Notes under the pieces: generated by a model
Database searches by the model: none
Seen by the model: only the letters and a program-made list of their open reading frames with translations
Told to the model about the DNA's origin: nothing
Shown here: piece after piece, positions 20,653 through 31,552 of the stretch
Layout of the letters: each line of letters opens with the position of its first letter
Numbering within the stretch: position 1 is the stretch's first letter
Assembly (NCBI GenBank): GCA_037043015.1
Contig: CM073327.1
Span: forward strand, 18,334,727 to 18,398,726
Direction of reading: 5' to 3'
Source: Bryum argenteum
Taxonomy: Eukaryota > Streptophyta > Bryopsida > Bryales > Bryaceae
Length of the DNA: 64,000 bases
Program-made: the position numbers and the translations under genes

Positions 20653-22987
20653 ATGGCTACTCTCGGGCAACTTAGGAAGGAAGAGAACGACAAGAAGAAG
20701 AAGAGGAAGGGCGCTCCACAACGGAAAAGATTACACGTGCTTCAAAATCCAAATAAGCTTGCCTTCAGAGGTTGGGAAGATGAACCAGATATGTGGACGA
20801 TGGCCACTTGCGAATCGTTCATTGAATGGTGTCACATTGACAAGAAATTCCCTCTGTCTCGTCACCATTTTCATCGGCGCACCAACAAGGCAAATCTTAA
20901 GTTTTGCGAATGCCCAAACTTCAAGCAACGATGCATTGAGGTTTACCAAGTCCTGTATGGCATGCCATGTGTGGAGCGCAACGAGGTTCCATTGTTTCTT
21001 GCTCGTGGAGTATACGCCGAGGTTGCTCTTGGTAAACGAGTGGATTGGACAAGCTCACAAAGAGGGGAAGCATGTAACACGACCTTCAACGAGTGACATT
21101 CCGACGGGCATTCTAAGATTCCCTGACGCTCCTAATGGTGGCATGGCGGTGACGAGGTCTATTACCAAGGCTATGGAAGAGGCTGCCTATCATAGTGCTA
21201 CATCGGAAGAGGACGATGACTCGGATGGTTCGCGGCCTCGTAAGGCGGTGCGTCAAGTACAACAACCTCTTCCTCCCGCCAGCGTTGTGATTGATGCGGA
21301 TCATTGTCGTAATTTACCTGGCCACGTTCCTGAAATAGGTGGCTCTCGCCCTCCAATAGCAAGTAATCATCCACCCGTAGTAGAGCCCCATGGTACTTGC
21401 ATCTTACCATTGGAAGAACTTGACACATCTTCCGATCTCAAAGCTCTTCTGAAGAGTAAAGACGACGTCATAGCAAGATTGCAAGCGGATCTCGAAAAAA
21501 CACGAGCAATGTATGAGGAGAAGGTGAAAGAAGGGGACCAGCTTTCCGTGGAATATGCACGCATGCGCGAGAAGATGCAAGAACTATCTCACGCACGTAA
21601 CATTCGTGGAGATGTAGAGAAATCTGACATGGCGGATGTTGATAGAGTTGTCTTCAACCTTACAGAGGACTTGGCATTTGGAGAAATGTCACCGCAACGC
21701 CCTACATTGCGTCGTCCTGTGAAAGCTCAGCCATGTGTTGTTAATATGTCGGGCCTCGAACGAGAAGAAGATGTACGATGTGATTCTCAAGATTCTTTAT
21801 CTTTACCGCTGTTCCCCCCTATTCGTAATCCCCCTTTCATGTCGTCTGATGGATACAACTCCTTACTAAAGGAAAAGCAACAACTGCAAGCTCGTTTGGA
21901 GCAGTTGTCTGCCACTTACTACCATTGGAAGGTGGCATGTATACTTTCGGTGGATAGAGGGAGACAAGTTGCAGCGGAGCTGGAGAAGATTGATAAGAAT
22001 TTTACTAGTGGAGCTGGTCGGCGAACGTTCGGTATGACCTCGTGGCCGAGTGTGGATACATTGTTTGATAATCTTCCTATGATGGACATCAAGATGCAAG
22101 AGGACACTTCTACAGAGGTTGTAGATTGGAGCAAGGCCGGGTGGAATTTCAAACACCACATGTCGGCACATGTTGATGTAGAATCCAGGACATTATTGTG
22201 GCCCAACCCTCCGCAGTTTGTATTGGATCACTCTACGTGTCCCATATGCCTAAATCCATTTGGACCTGGGGGTGGATGGGCTTTAAGCTCTTGTGTCCAT
22301 ATGTATCATCCGCAGTGTCTTTTAGTTCATTGTTTGACTCAAAGTCGTTGTGCTATATGCAAAGCGCCTTTTCACGAGCGGTTCTACGAGATGTTCAATC
22401 TAAGAACTTATATGCCGCCTTCTTGGGAACACAATGCTGAGACTACCGACGAGGTTCGATTCTGGGATAAAGACCTTATTTGGAGTTGGCGTAGAGGTGA
22501 ACATGATCTCGAGAAGAGTACTCCTAGCTCCCAATTGAATTGGGAGACTGACCCAAACGAGATTCTAAGAGTTGCTCCAATACTTGCCGGACACGGTCCA
22601 CAACATGAGGGTAATTGGATGTTCTTCTTCCAATGCCTTGGAGGCTATTTTGATGTGAGCTCTAATACATTCAAGTGGGGGCCCCATCCAATGGGCCATC
22701 GATGGAATCAGTATGGGAAGAGAGTAACCGACGGTGAAGGTCGTGCCTCCATGGAAGATTTGGAAGAGTGTCAATATACTGAGTCTACTTGGGGGCCACG
22801 ATACCAGTCTCAAGCTCTAGACTATTTACTGGATGTACATAGTCCCCTCACAAGAAGGACTTTGCAGGACTTGAAAGACTCTAGAGTATTAGATCTGATC
22901 TTAAATGCAGATGGTCCATTCAATCGAACTCGTGCAAAGCGTAAACTTCTTGTTGGAGAATGCTCCAACCCTCAGCCTAGTGAATGA
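20653..22987 (+). pseudogene. WCHI domain - coiled coil - RING finger protein (one apparent frameshift)
   Basis: Starts MATLGQLRKEENDKKKKR, a basic N-terminus shared by the family. The WCHI domain follows (residues ~35-135): FRGWEDEPDMW, EWCHIDKKFPLSRHHFHR, NFKQRCIEVYQVLYG, NEVPLFLARGVYAE, RVDWTSS. The frame breaks near 21,064 in a GGGG run and continues in the +1 frame (RPSTSDIPTGILRFP) to 22,987; a single-base deletion or assembly error would explain it. Next come a Glu/Asp-rich linker, a coiled coil (SKDDVIARLQADLEKTR) and a RING finger near residue 530: CPIC, a SSCVHMYH core with C, then CAIC. A conserved ~190-residue C-terminal region of unknown fold ends the protein. RING domains usually act as ubiquitin E3 ligases; activity here is inferred only from the spacing. 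It is convergent with the WCHI gene at 24,743. Confidence 0.75.
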
Positions 22988-23421
22988 TAATTACGATATT
23001 GTGAATCCATACACTCCAGCATAGCATATGGTTTTAGCTATATAGGACTATATTTCATTATAGTATTATCGAGTGGTAGCTTTTTGCGCAACAATGTATC
23101 TCATTTCCTATTATACTACTTTTTGCATCGATTAAATCAATGGTATGTATTTGGTTCGCTCCTTTGCTTGTGGTCTATCGATTGTACTTTGTCAGCTTTT
23201 ATTGTATCTTACATCTTCATAGTCCATATAACCCGCCCAACCCCTTGTAACAGTGCACAAACACGTACTTACCCATGATGAAAGGTAAAAACAAACTTCC
23301 ATATATAAAGTGTATGCGGATCAGTACATAGAAGAAATTACGTACAGTTTCCCTACACCTAATTAACGTAAATCAAATATCGTTTGGTGAATGTTGGGGG
23401 TGTAAGTCCATCGCCTCTACG
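22988..23421. other. Spacer between convergent gene ends (Element II)
   Basis: AT-rich; colinear with 11,782-12,226 of Element I. Probably 3' untranslated and terminator sequence for both genes. Confidence 0.6.
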
Positions 23422-24743
23422 TTAAGAATCTTCAACTTTTTCCTTGCCCTTTGAAAAAATTGATCGTTGTGGTTCCAAATCAGCGTTGATTGCGTTTATG
23501 TTGATGTCATCTTTTGCGTTACTTTTACGATGAGCCCACTCTGCCCATGAGTCCTCGAATCGTGCATTCTCCTCAGCTACACGTAGTTGCTTTGCGAGTT
23601 TTACATTCTGGTCTTCACTCCATTTCACCAGCCTCTTTAATTTGTCAACTCTCTCTGGAGTCTTGCCATACTTACCCGCTAATGCCAAATCCCGAATGCG
23701 TAGCATCTCTTTATCTACCTCTAGAGCAATAGATTCTTCAATATCCGTCAACCGTTCCCTCCTCCCAGCTAGGACCCCTTCCAGGTAAGTATGTTTTGCT
23801 GACCAGAACTCTACGTAGTCTTCTATGGAAAGGTTGTTTGAATTTTTCTTCTCGAAAAACTTCTCCTTAGCCTCTTTTCGTAGCACAAGCATGGTCTCCA
23901 TGTCAGCTATGCAGTCTAGAGCTTTTTCCAAAACCTCCCGACATTCTTCTTGTACATCGTATGGTGCAGAAAGGGCTCTTTCTTTGAGGGCTTCCAATTC
24001 CTTTCTATTCTGCAGTACTAAATCCAATTCCATGCATTTTCCTATACCGAAATTGTGCAAATGATCAAAGTATCCATGGCTTTGGATAATCTTCCACCCA
24101 CTTTTCGGAGTGGATTTACCCGAAAGGATATTCCTTGATCCGGTCATTGGAGGACCAGTTGGTTCACGAGCTCGTATTCGTGTGTGTTTCATCCTCCGAG
24201 GATTCGGAAGAAGACCTGCTTTGTGTAAAATTCGCGTCGGCCTTAGGACTCACAGTGATGCAGTTCAATTCCATCTCCTTCAATAGTCTTTGATGTCTCT
24301 CCAACCTCTATTGGTTCGGTCTTCTCTTGTATAGGCAAACGTGGATGCGTCCACCAATGCACGTTCTTCCCGAGAATCATTTCCGCATATGCCATTTGTG
24401 CCAAAAAGTAGGGAACCTCATATTTAAAAATATGGTTGTTACCGTATATCATATGCCAAGCATATATGCATCTCGCTTTGAATTCGAAATGATGGCACTC
24501 TCGGAGGTTAGCTTCATTCTTCTGCCGATGAATATTGTGCCAATGTAGAGGAAAGAGCTTGTTGATGTGGCACCACTCCACATATTTCTCACATATGGCA
24601 AAAGACCACGGCCCCCTCTCTTCCTCCCATCCTCTAAACGCTACTATCTTTGGATTCTTCAAGATGTCTCTGCGCTTCTTCGCAATCCGACCTCGGTCAT
24701 GGCGCACCATGGATGTGCCCGCTACAACGGGTAGTGCCTCCAT
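23422..24743 (-). pseudogene. WCHI coiled-coil gene of Element II (frameshifted linker)
   Basis: Start ATG at 24743 (MEALPVVAGTSMVRHDRGR). The WCHI domain has FRGWEEERGPW, YVEWCHINKLFPLHWHNIHR, FEFKARCIYAWHMIYG, YEVPYFLAQMAYAEMILGK. The frame stops at 24,243 in the linker and the downstream coiled-coil part resumes in another frame (24,192-23,422: NRKELEALKERALSA, NNLSIEDYVEFWSAK, RVDKLKRLVKWSED). The Element I copy has an intact linker, so the Element II copy has lost frame by small indels near 24,190-24,250. A GC-rich island and the conserved GTCGATAC..CAATGCGC motif lie upstream. Confidence 0.75.
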
Positions 24744-24801
24744 AAGAAAAATTCGTAGAAACGCAAAGTCCCTCTACGAGCAAGCAAGCAGCAACTCTGA
24801 A

Positions 24802-24824
24802 GTCGATACTAGTCAATGCGCGAA
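24802..24824 (-). promoter_or_regulatory. Shared promoter motif of WCHI genes (minus-strand copy)
   Basis: On the gene strand it reads TTCGCGCATTGACTAGTATC, closely matching TTGCGCATTGTCTGGTGTCG upstream of the genes at 26,910 and 31,553. Lies 60-80 bp before the ATG. Confidence 0.5.
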
Positions 24825-24889
24825 AAGGAGGGACTCGCAAAGTGTGAAAATGGACTGTCGGTTGCGTTCTTAAGCACAGTGATAAGGCG

Positions 24890-25215
24890 ACCGGCGGTCT
24901 ACAAAATCTGCACCGCCGGTCGCCCGCCGGTCCAGCTATCGCCCTATCTATACCGCCGATCGCCCTATCTATACCGCCGATCGCCCCAGCGACCGACGTT
25001 CGCCCATGAGCGACCGACGTTCGCCCATAAGGTATACCGGCGGTCGCCTTGTGACCGACGTTCGCTCATAAGGTATACCGGCGGTCGCCTTGTGACCGGC
25101 GTTCGCTCATTGGCTGGACCGCCGATCGCCCCGGCGACCGACGTTCGCCCATGAGCTGGACCGCCGATCGCCCTAGCGACCGACGTTCGCCCATGAGCTG
25201 AATCGGCGGTCGCCC
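24890..25215. repeat. GC-rich island upstream of WCHI gene (Element II, minus strand)
   Basis: Units TATACCGGCGGTCGCC, GGACCGCCGATCGCCC and GCGACCGACGTTCGCCCATG. Located about 150 bp before the start at 24,743. Confidence 0.85.
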
Positions 25216-26514
25216 TATTTCACCTCTTTATGTTGAATGCGAGGGCATGAGATTTCATAGCAGCTCCTACGAGGATGAGAATCATGAGATGAGGATGGAT
25301 ATTGGATGGGGGAGGAATAAAAGAGCCCTTTAGTTTATAATGTATTAATTTAAAAATTAGGAAGGTACGCATAGGGTAGGAATTTCGGATCGTGGGTCCC
25401 ATAATTCCCATTTTATGATCATTCAATTCCTAAGAAATGGACAAGAGATGTCTAAATGGATAATAATGAATGGGAGGAAGGATGGGGTGAGAGTTTTTCG
25501 TCCTCTTTGTAGGCATGAATGGTATATATTATTTTGTATGGTGTATATTTTAAGAAGTCATATTGTGCCTAATCATTTATAATAATTGATAAAATGTGAA
25601 TTCATTTATAGAGCATCATCCTCTTCAATGCATGAAAACACTTTAATGAATCTAACGATTCAGTACCTACAATCTAAGAATGTAATCCAAGGTAGTCAAT
25701 TTCTAGCATCTAGATAAGATACCATTTTTGCTCCAAAACCGCACCTCATATTCTAACATCACATTCAAGAATAATTTCTAGTTTCTTTTTATATCAGTGG
25801 AGCCTTTAATAAATTATAAGTTCTCCGTATATAATATCCGACTGATAGATTATCCTTGCAATGAGTTTATGGGCTCATAACATTATGAAATTGGTTAAAT
25901 TGAGTGGGGGGAGGAATTTGAAAATTTTGGCAAGTCAAATAATAAGGCCTTGAAATACAATTAAGTGAATGGGATTAGTGCATATACCCTAGAAAGCACT
26001 GAGAGAAATAGTTGCTTACCAAATTAAAAGGTGATATATCATGACATATTATATGTTTGGAGAAAAAATGAGTAACCAGTATATGAAGGTAAATATTTGA
26101 AGTCAAGAAGACTAATGATTTGCGGACATTCTTATCAACCCATTACTGAGGGTACTTTTGGAACCAATATTTGATGAGTATTTTATGTTGAGAATTTTGA
26201 GAATGTTGAAAATTATAATTTTGTAAATTGTGATTAAAATTGTATCGATCTAAATCCATATTATACCACAAGAGTATCCAATGAGCATAAAATCATTTTT
26301 CATGTATCATGGTCACCGCTCTTGGCAAAATGCCCATGACCATGAGAATCATTTTCAATTGGGAATGAGATATAGGAAGAACGGAGTGGGAATGAGAGGG
26401 AATGAGGGGGGATGAGGGGGATTGAAGGGGGGAATGGGGGAGATGCTTGAATCGGTTAATTCAAAATTTGAATATTGCATAAAGAGGATCCAAGAAAAAG
26501 AGCGGGAGCTCTCG
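25216..26514. repeat. Segmental duplication B, copy 1 (non-coding)
   Basis: Non-coding spacer that, with the preceding gene start and island (24,576-26,560), is colinear and very similar to 37,131-38,969. No ORF of substance. It belongs to the common backbone of Elements I and II. Confidence 0.85.
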
Positions 26515-26710
26515 CGAAGTCGCCCCTGCAGAGTGCCGGTCGCCCCGATGCGCTCCGCTGGGGCTGGATCGAAACTCTTCTGAAGCTGCACCGGCGGTCG
26601 CCCCGGAGGTCTCTGCAGCTGGACCGGCGGTCGCCCTGGAGCGAGTCTTGTAAGAAACACTGGACCGGCGGTCGCCCTAACGATGTCGCCGGGACACCGC
26701 CGGTCGCCCT
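26515..26710. repeat. GC-rich island upstream of the gene at 26,910
   Basis: Four to five GGACCGGCGGTCGCCCT units, about 200 bp before the ATG. Confidence 0.85.
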
Positions 26711-26759
26711 GCCACAGGAGGTTAAATACAATCGTAATTGGCCGTAGTCGTCACTTTTC

Positions 26760-26800
26760 AGTCCACGTGCCGTGGTGTTGCGCATTGTCTGGTGTCGACT
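26760..26800 (+). promoter_or_regulatory. Shared WCHI promoter block with G-box
   Basis: Contains CACGTG (26,765 area) and TTGCGCATTGTCTGGTGTCG (26,778-26,797). The same two elements occur in the same order and spacing before the gene at 31,553. Confidence 0.6.
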
Positions 26801-26909
26801 CAAAGTTGCCACTTGCTTGCTCGATTGGAGGCCAACGTGGACTGCACTATTTTTGGTGTTTTGTATCTAACATCACATCATAGCGGCATTTCCGTGATCG
26901 GAGGTAACA

Positions 26910-28544
26910 ATGACTACAATTGCGGAACGTAAAATAGTACTTGGGGAGCGGCGCAAGAAGAGAGGAAAAACACAGAAGAGGAATCACCGTATTCTCCAAG
27001 ATGCCACTCAACGCGCTTTTCCGGGGTGGGAGACCGAAGAGGGTGTGTGGAGTCAGACAACAGTGAAGAATTACATCGCCTGGTGCCACATCAGCAAGTT
27101 GTTTCCACACTTTCGACATGAGACGCACTTGAAATTAAATGCTGCAAATCTGCACTATTGTAAGCATGACGAATTTGTGCAACGATGTATTGAAGTGTGG
27201 AGGTTCCTTTATAAAGGTAAGAATGTCACCAAGAACGAGGTTTCGTATCATATCGCTCAAATGGTGTATGCAGAGGTAATATTGGAGAAAGTGGTGGATT
27301 GGAGCTCAATGAAAAAATCGCCTCAATTCTTCCTTCCAACCAAGCAAGATATTCCAAGAGCCCCATTGACAGAAAACCCACGAGAAGGACTTACGGCAGC
27401 AAGGCATCGGAAAGATGGGGATGCTGATGATGTGTATGTTTGGGAAAAACCTAATTCTGATGAAGAAGAGGTTAAGGAGAGGGAGCATCATACTCCTCTT
27501 GTAGAAGGTTCTATTGGTGGCGTTGAACACTTTCATGTGGGTGAAACAAGCGTGCAAGATTTGGATGTGATTGATGCACCTGTGAAGCACATCGAGGACC
27601 TACGAACAGAAGGAGAAGCGGATGTCATTGAATACATGGAGGTTGAAGCAATGTTTGGTGCTTGTACTTTGGGTCCATCCGAAGTTATAGTTCGGCCCGC
27701 TATGAGCGCCTCTCCTCAAACAAATGTTAGCGTAGAGGATGGGACTCTAGAATATCCAATGGAAACGATTGAACAGCCAGAAAGAGAAGGAAATGAAGAA
27801 GTAGAGCTGGAGAAGGAAGTTCAAGTAGTCTTCAAAGCGAAACGCCCGAATGAAAACGATGATTCGTGGATGAAGTTGTTGAACAAGGCTTATGAGGATT
27901 ATGAATATTTGTTTCATGCTTTGTCATACGAACGGGCAAAGTGTGTTGAACTCCAACATGACATAGAGGTAATCAAGGATGCAAAAAAGAAGATCCAAGA
28001 GGAGGCGACGAATGTTCTCCCAGCTCTGGATGCATCGGATCAGGTCGATTATGAGAAAGAGCTCATAAAGCATATGAAACATTTCGAGGATGTGCGAAGG
28101 AGATACAAGCACGTCGACGAATGGTTTGTGGTCAATGATTGGGGTCGCGAGAAGGATTTTATGGTTGAAGGAGCCAAGGACCAAGGTCATTTTGAGAAGG
28201 AGCTAAAGGAACTCATTTCGGCATGCGATGCCTTGAGAGCTGAGATCGAAAGGGTAAACCTAGCATCAATAAGATTGAAGGGGAACAAGGAAAAGTTAGT
28301 CCTCAATAGAATAGATGGAACCGTGGATACTGCAGAAGAGGGTCAAAGTTCACAACGCAATGAAACAACTGAGGAGTTGGTCAAAAAGCTACTTGTGCTC
28401 GCAGAAGAGGAGAGGTTCTTAAATGCAAGGATCGAAGATCTATGTATTACAAATAAGACAAAGGAGAAATGTCGAGTTTGGTACCATCTAAAAAAATCTA
28501 AAGTACAATGGAAGAAGATTAGAGTAAGCGGAATCAAATTTTAG
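26910..28544 (+). CDS. WCHI domain - coiled-coil protein (544 aa, intact)
   Basis: The only long WCHI gene in the window without a stop, frameshift or insertion. The basic N-terminus MTTIAERKIVLGERRKKRGK is followed by the WCHI domain at about residues 35-135: FPGWETEEGVW, YIAWCHISKLFPHFRHETH, NAANLHYCKHDEFVQRCIEVW, NEVSYHIAQMVYAEVIL, VDWSSM. A proline turn (PRAPLTENPREGLT) and an acidic linker lead to a long Glu/Lys-rich coiled coil at about 310-525 (HDIEVIKDAKKKIQEE, LISACDALRAEIERV, LLVLAEEERFLNARIEDL). No catalytic motif or signal peptide is seen. The domain is not one I can name. The pattern of conserved Trp, Cys, His and Arg is compatible with a small metal- or nucleic-acid-binding fold, which is inference only. 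Cargo of Element II. Confidence 0.85.
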   Translation: MTTIAERKIVLGERRKKRGKTQKRNHRILQDATQRAFPGWETEEGVWSQTTVKNYIAWCHISKLFPHFRHETHLKLNAANLHYCKHDEFVQRCIEVWRFLYKGKNVTKNEVSYHIAQMVYAEVILEKVVDWSSMKKSPQFFLPTKQDIPRAPLTENPREGLTAARHRKDGDADDVYVWEKPNSDEEEVKEREHHTPLVEGSIGGVEHFHVGETSVQDLDVIDAPVKHIEDLRTEGEADVIEYMEVEAMFGACTLGPSEVIVRPAMSASPQTNVSVEDGTLEYPMETIEQPEREGNEEVELEKEVQVVFKAKRPNENDDSWMKLLNKAYEDYEYLFHALSYERAKCVELQHDIEVIKDAKKKIQEEATNVLPALDASDQVDYEKELIKHMKHFEDVRRRYKHVDEWFVVNDWGREKDFMVEGAKDQGHFEKELKELISACDALRAEIERVNLASIRLKGNKEKLVLNRIDGTVDTAEEGQSSQRNETTEELVKKLLVLAEEERFLNARIEDLCITNKTKEKCRVWYHLKKSKVQWKKIRVSGIKF

Positions 28545-29194
28545 AAAGACGTTGGTGTGTTGGTTATATCCATTTACTTTATTTTATTTGTGAACTGAAA
28601 GTTGGGAGATAAGTGCTAGGCTGGATGTTATACAATGTATCTTTTTGATTATATGATATGTTTTTACTAGTAAGATACCCGTTGAACGATGTTATGTTTA
28701 TTATTTGTATATATGCGCACGGTGTTATTTTAATCATCTTGTTTATTCTTTTTATTTTTTTATTTTTTATTTTAAATGCATGATTTGGAAATATCTAAAA
28801 AAAGGTTCTTAGAATGGTATGTAGGTTGGTAATTATTTAAGTTGGTAGGTTTGTATGTTGGTAGGTTGGTGGATACTTTGGACAGTGGTCTTTTAGAAAA
28901 TTATGTCGTGTATACCATTCCATATGTATATATAATGATATTGAATTTTGGAAAGCTTTGATTAGTATTAATCCACGATGAAGTAATGATAAATAATTTG
29001 TAAAAATTTAGAATCGTAACTAAGTTGTTGAAGTTACGTATAAATATATGGTGGGATTTAGTTGCAAGTATTTAGAGTCAATGAATATTTTTACAAACCC
29101 CCCAAAACCTCGAAAGGCAATGATTCGTACATGATTTCAAATATGCAGAAAAAGATTTGTAGCAAAAGGGGGGAAGCAGATATTCGCGCCCATC
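28545..29194. other. AT-rich 3' flank
   Basis: No coding signal. A TTGGTAGGTT(G/T)-like short repeat occurs near 28,820-28,875. Confidence 0.5.
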
Positions 29195-29435
29195 ACGTAG
29201 ACCGCCGGTCGCCCTCTCAGCGTCGTTCGCCCATCGACTGGATCGGCGGTCGCCCTAGCGACCGACGTTCGCCCAAGCGACCGACGTTCGCCCATCGGCT
29301 AGATCGGCGGTCGCCCCAGCAGGAGGGGTGCGCGGAGGCTCGCGGACACTTTCTCCTTGGGTGCTTGCCCATCACGTAGACCGCCGGTCGCCCTTGCGAC
29401 CGACGTTCGTCCATCCGCTGTATTGGCGGTCGCGC
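29195..29435. repeat. Orphan GC-rich island
   Basis: Units GACCGCCGGTCGCCC, GCGACCGACGTTCGCCC and TGGATCGGCGGTCGCCC. No gene starts next to it, unlike the other islands, which suggests a lost gene or an old element boundary. Confidence 0.8.
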
Positions 29436-31124
29436 GATTTGGAGGTTTTGAATGAAGTTAACACCAAGTATCCTATACCATGCCAAGGTTGAATCAAATT
29501 AACACCAAGTATTTCCTTCCATGTAAATCCAAGTTCCATGTGGCTTCTTTCATGATTTAATATATTTAATACAGTTAGAGAAAATAATAAAACCACCTCC
29601 TCCCCCCTTTAGTATAACTTCCTCTATTACTTAGCATCCTACAAAGTCAAAGTAAATCATAACATGTAGATACGTTTCTCTTACGGGAAATTTTGTTCTT
29701 CCATAATTTTTATAAGGTCTTTTTTAGTCAACACAAGTTTTAAAATCGTTATCCCTTTCCATATATCTATTTTCCGTATATCATTCAATATTCTACTCAT
29801 TCAAATGACTTACAAGTAAATGATGACCTATAGATGACATATCCCCACAATTTTCTAAATAACACCATCATTTCCATAGGGTCATCATTAGGTAGTCTAA
29901 GGGTTTAAATTGTCCTCTTACCCCCTTTATCTATTTTTTCTTATTTTTTGAAGTTTTGGTGTTTCTAAGTGCTTGCAACCAAAATCCACCCTATAGATCC
30001 TTTACTCCAACGATATTTTTTTATAGCTCCATCATGTTCATAAGGTAGTTATTACATAGTCCAATTCTTTTTAAAATATTTTTTCTCTCCATTTAACTAT
30101 TTTTTATCTATTATTTAAAGCTCTACTTACTTCGAAAATTTTATATTAATTTGGGAAAAATAGTACAGGTTGTCCTATAATATTTTTGATGGTTCCATCA
30201 TTTTTACATGATCCATATTACCTACACTAAATAGGTAGATTAGTGTTAGATACACTAATTTACATAAATAGGCTATAAGTTTTTACTATTAGTCAATATT
30301 TGTACCCTCTACAAAGGTGAAGATGGGGATCCTTACATAGTATTGGAATCAATACTCTTGGTAAAATTTTTATCCCAAAAGTAAAAACTTGTAGCATTTT
30401 CAAATCTTATAAAATTCTAACACTAATGTACTTATTTAGTGTAGTCCAAATGTTCAAATTACATTCCCCACTTTGTTTTCGTATGCATGTGCGCACACCG
30501 CCTACTTTCAAATGACTATTTAATTTTTGGAAATTCGGGAAAAATACTTTCATTCCTCCTGTGCCCCTAAGATTTATACCATATTTTTTACACAATATGA
30601 ATCACCTATGAAAGTTATCAACACCCCTTCCACTCCGTTTTTACTTATATATTTACATATTCCCCCGTGCTTCAGACCCCGCAATTCAAATATCCCCATA
30701 TAAACTCAACCACTTAGTTCGCATTCTCCTATGGTTTTATGAATACTTCCATTACATTTATGAGGCCCTTATTACCTAATTCAAGTGTTCGTATCACCTC
30801 CTGTATCCTTTCATTCTCTTTTCCCTTATCATTCGAAGTTGTGGTGGGTGCACCTAAATTATAACATATGGATGCGATTTCCCTATGGTTTTTTTTATGA
30901 TTCGATCATTTTCATAGGGTCATTATTAGGAAGTCCAAGTATTAAAATCACATTATTGCCCCATATATATATATATATATATATATATGTTTTTTTTTGT
31001 TTTTTTTTTGTTTTTAGTTTTGATGGTTCCAAATACTTGCCACCAAAAGTCATTATATACATTCGTTACTACTTTGATAATTCTGACAAACACGTTGGGA
31101 GGAAGGTTAGTCCTTACCCATGAG
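29436..31124. other. AT-rich spacer inside Element II
   Basis: No gene. Contains an (AT)12 microsatellite at 30,964-30,988 followed by poly-T. Confidence 0.5.
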
Positions 31125-31310
31125 CTGGACCGGCGGTCGCCCAGTGATCTACGTTCGCCCACCAGCTGGATCGGCGGTCGCCCCAGCGACCGACGTTCGC
31201 CCATCGGGTGGATCGGCGGTCGCCCTAGCGACCGACGCTCGCCCTTCGGTTGGATCGGCGGTCGCCCTAGAACCAGGGTTACATATACGTGCGCGGACAC
31301 CGGCAGTCGC
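31125..31310. repeat. GC-rich island upstream of the gene at 31,553
   Basis: Units GGACCGGCGGTCGCCC, GCGACCGACGTTCGCCCATC and GGATCGGCGGTCGCCC. Confidence 0.85.
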
Positions 31311-31319
31311 CATTTTTCA

Positions 31320-31358
31320 CCTCCACGTGTCGGGCCTTGCGCATTGTCTGGTGTCGAC
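31320..31358 (+). promoter_or_regulatory. Shared WCHI promoter block with G-box
   Basis: CCACGTGTCG, then TTGCGCATTGTCTGGTGTCG (31,337-31,356). Nearly identical in content and spacing to 26,760-26,800, although the downstream genes differ in length and sequence. Confidence 0.6.
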
Positions 31359-31552
31359 CTCTGGTTGCCGCCTGCTTGTTCGAGCGCTAGAGCGTGCGGT
31401 GATTGGCACACACGTGCCACACGTGTGCATTTTACACATACGTGCTGCCCGATTTTTGATTTTTCTAAATTCTGTGTTCGTCCACGGAATAGATATAACT
31501 TTGTTTTGAGTTAGTTTAAAAATTTTCTTCCTTGGTTAGCATTTGGGTGACC

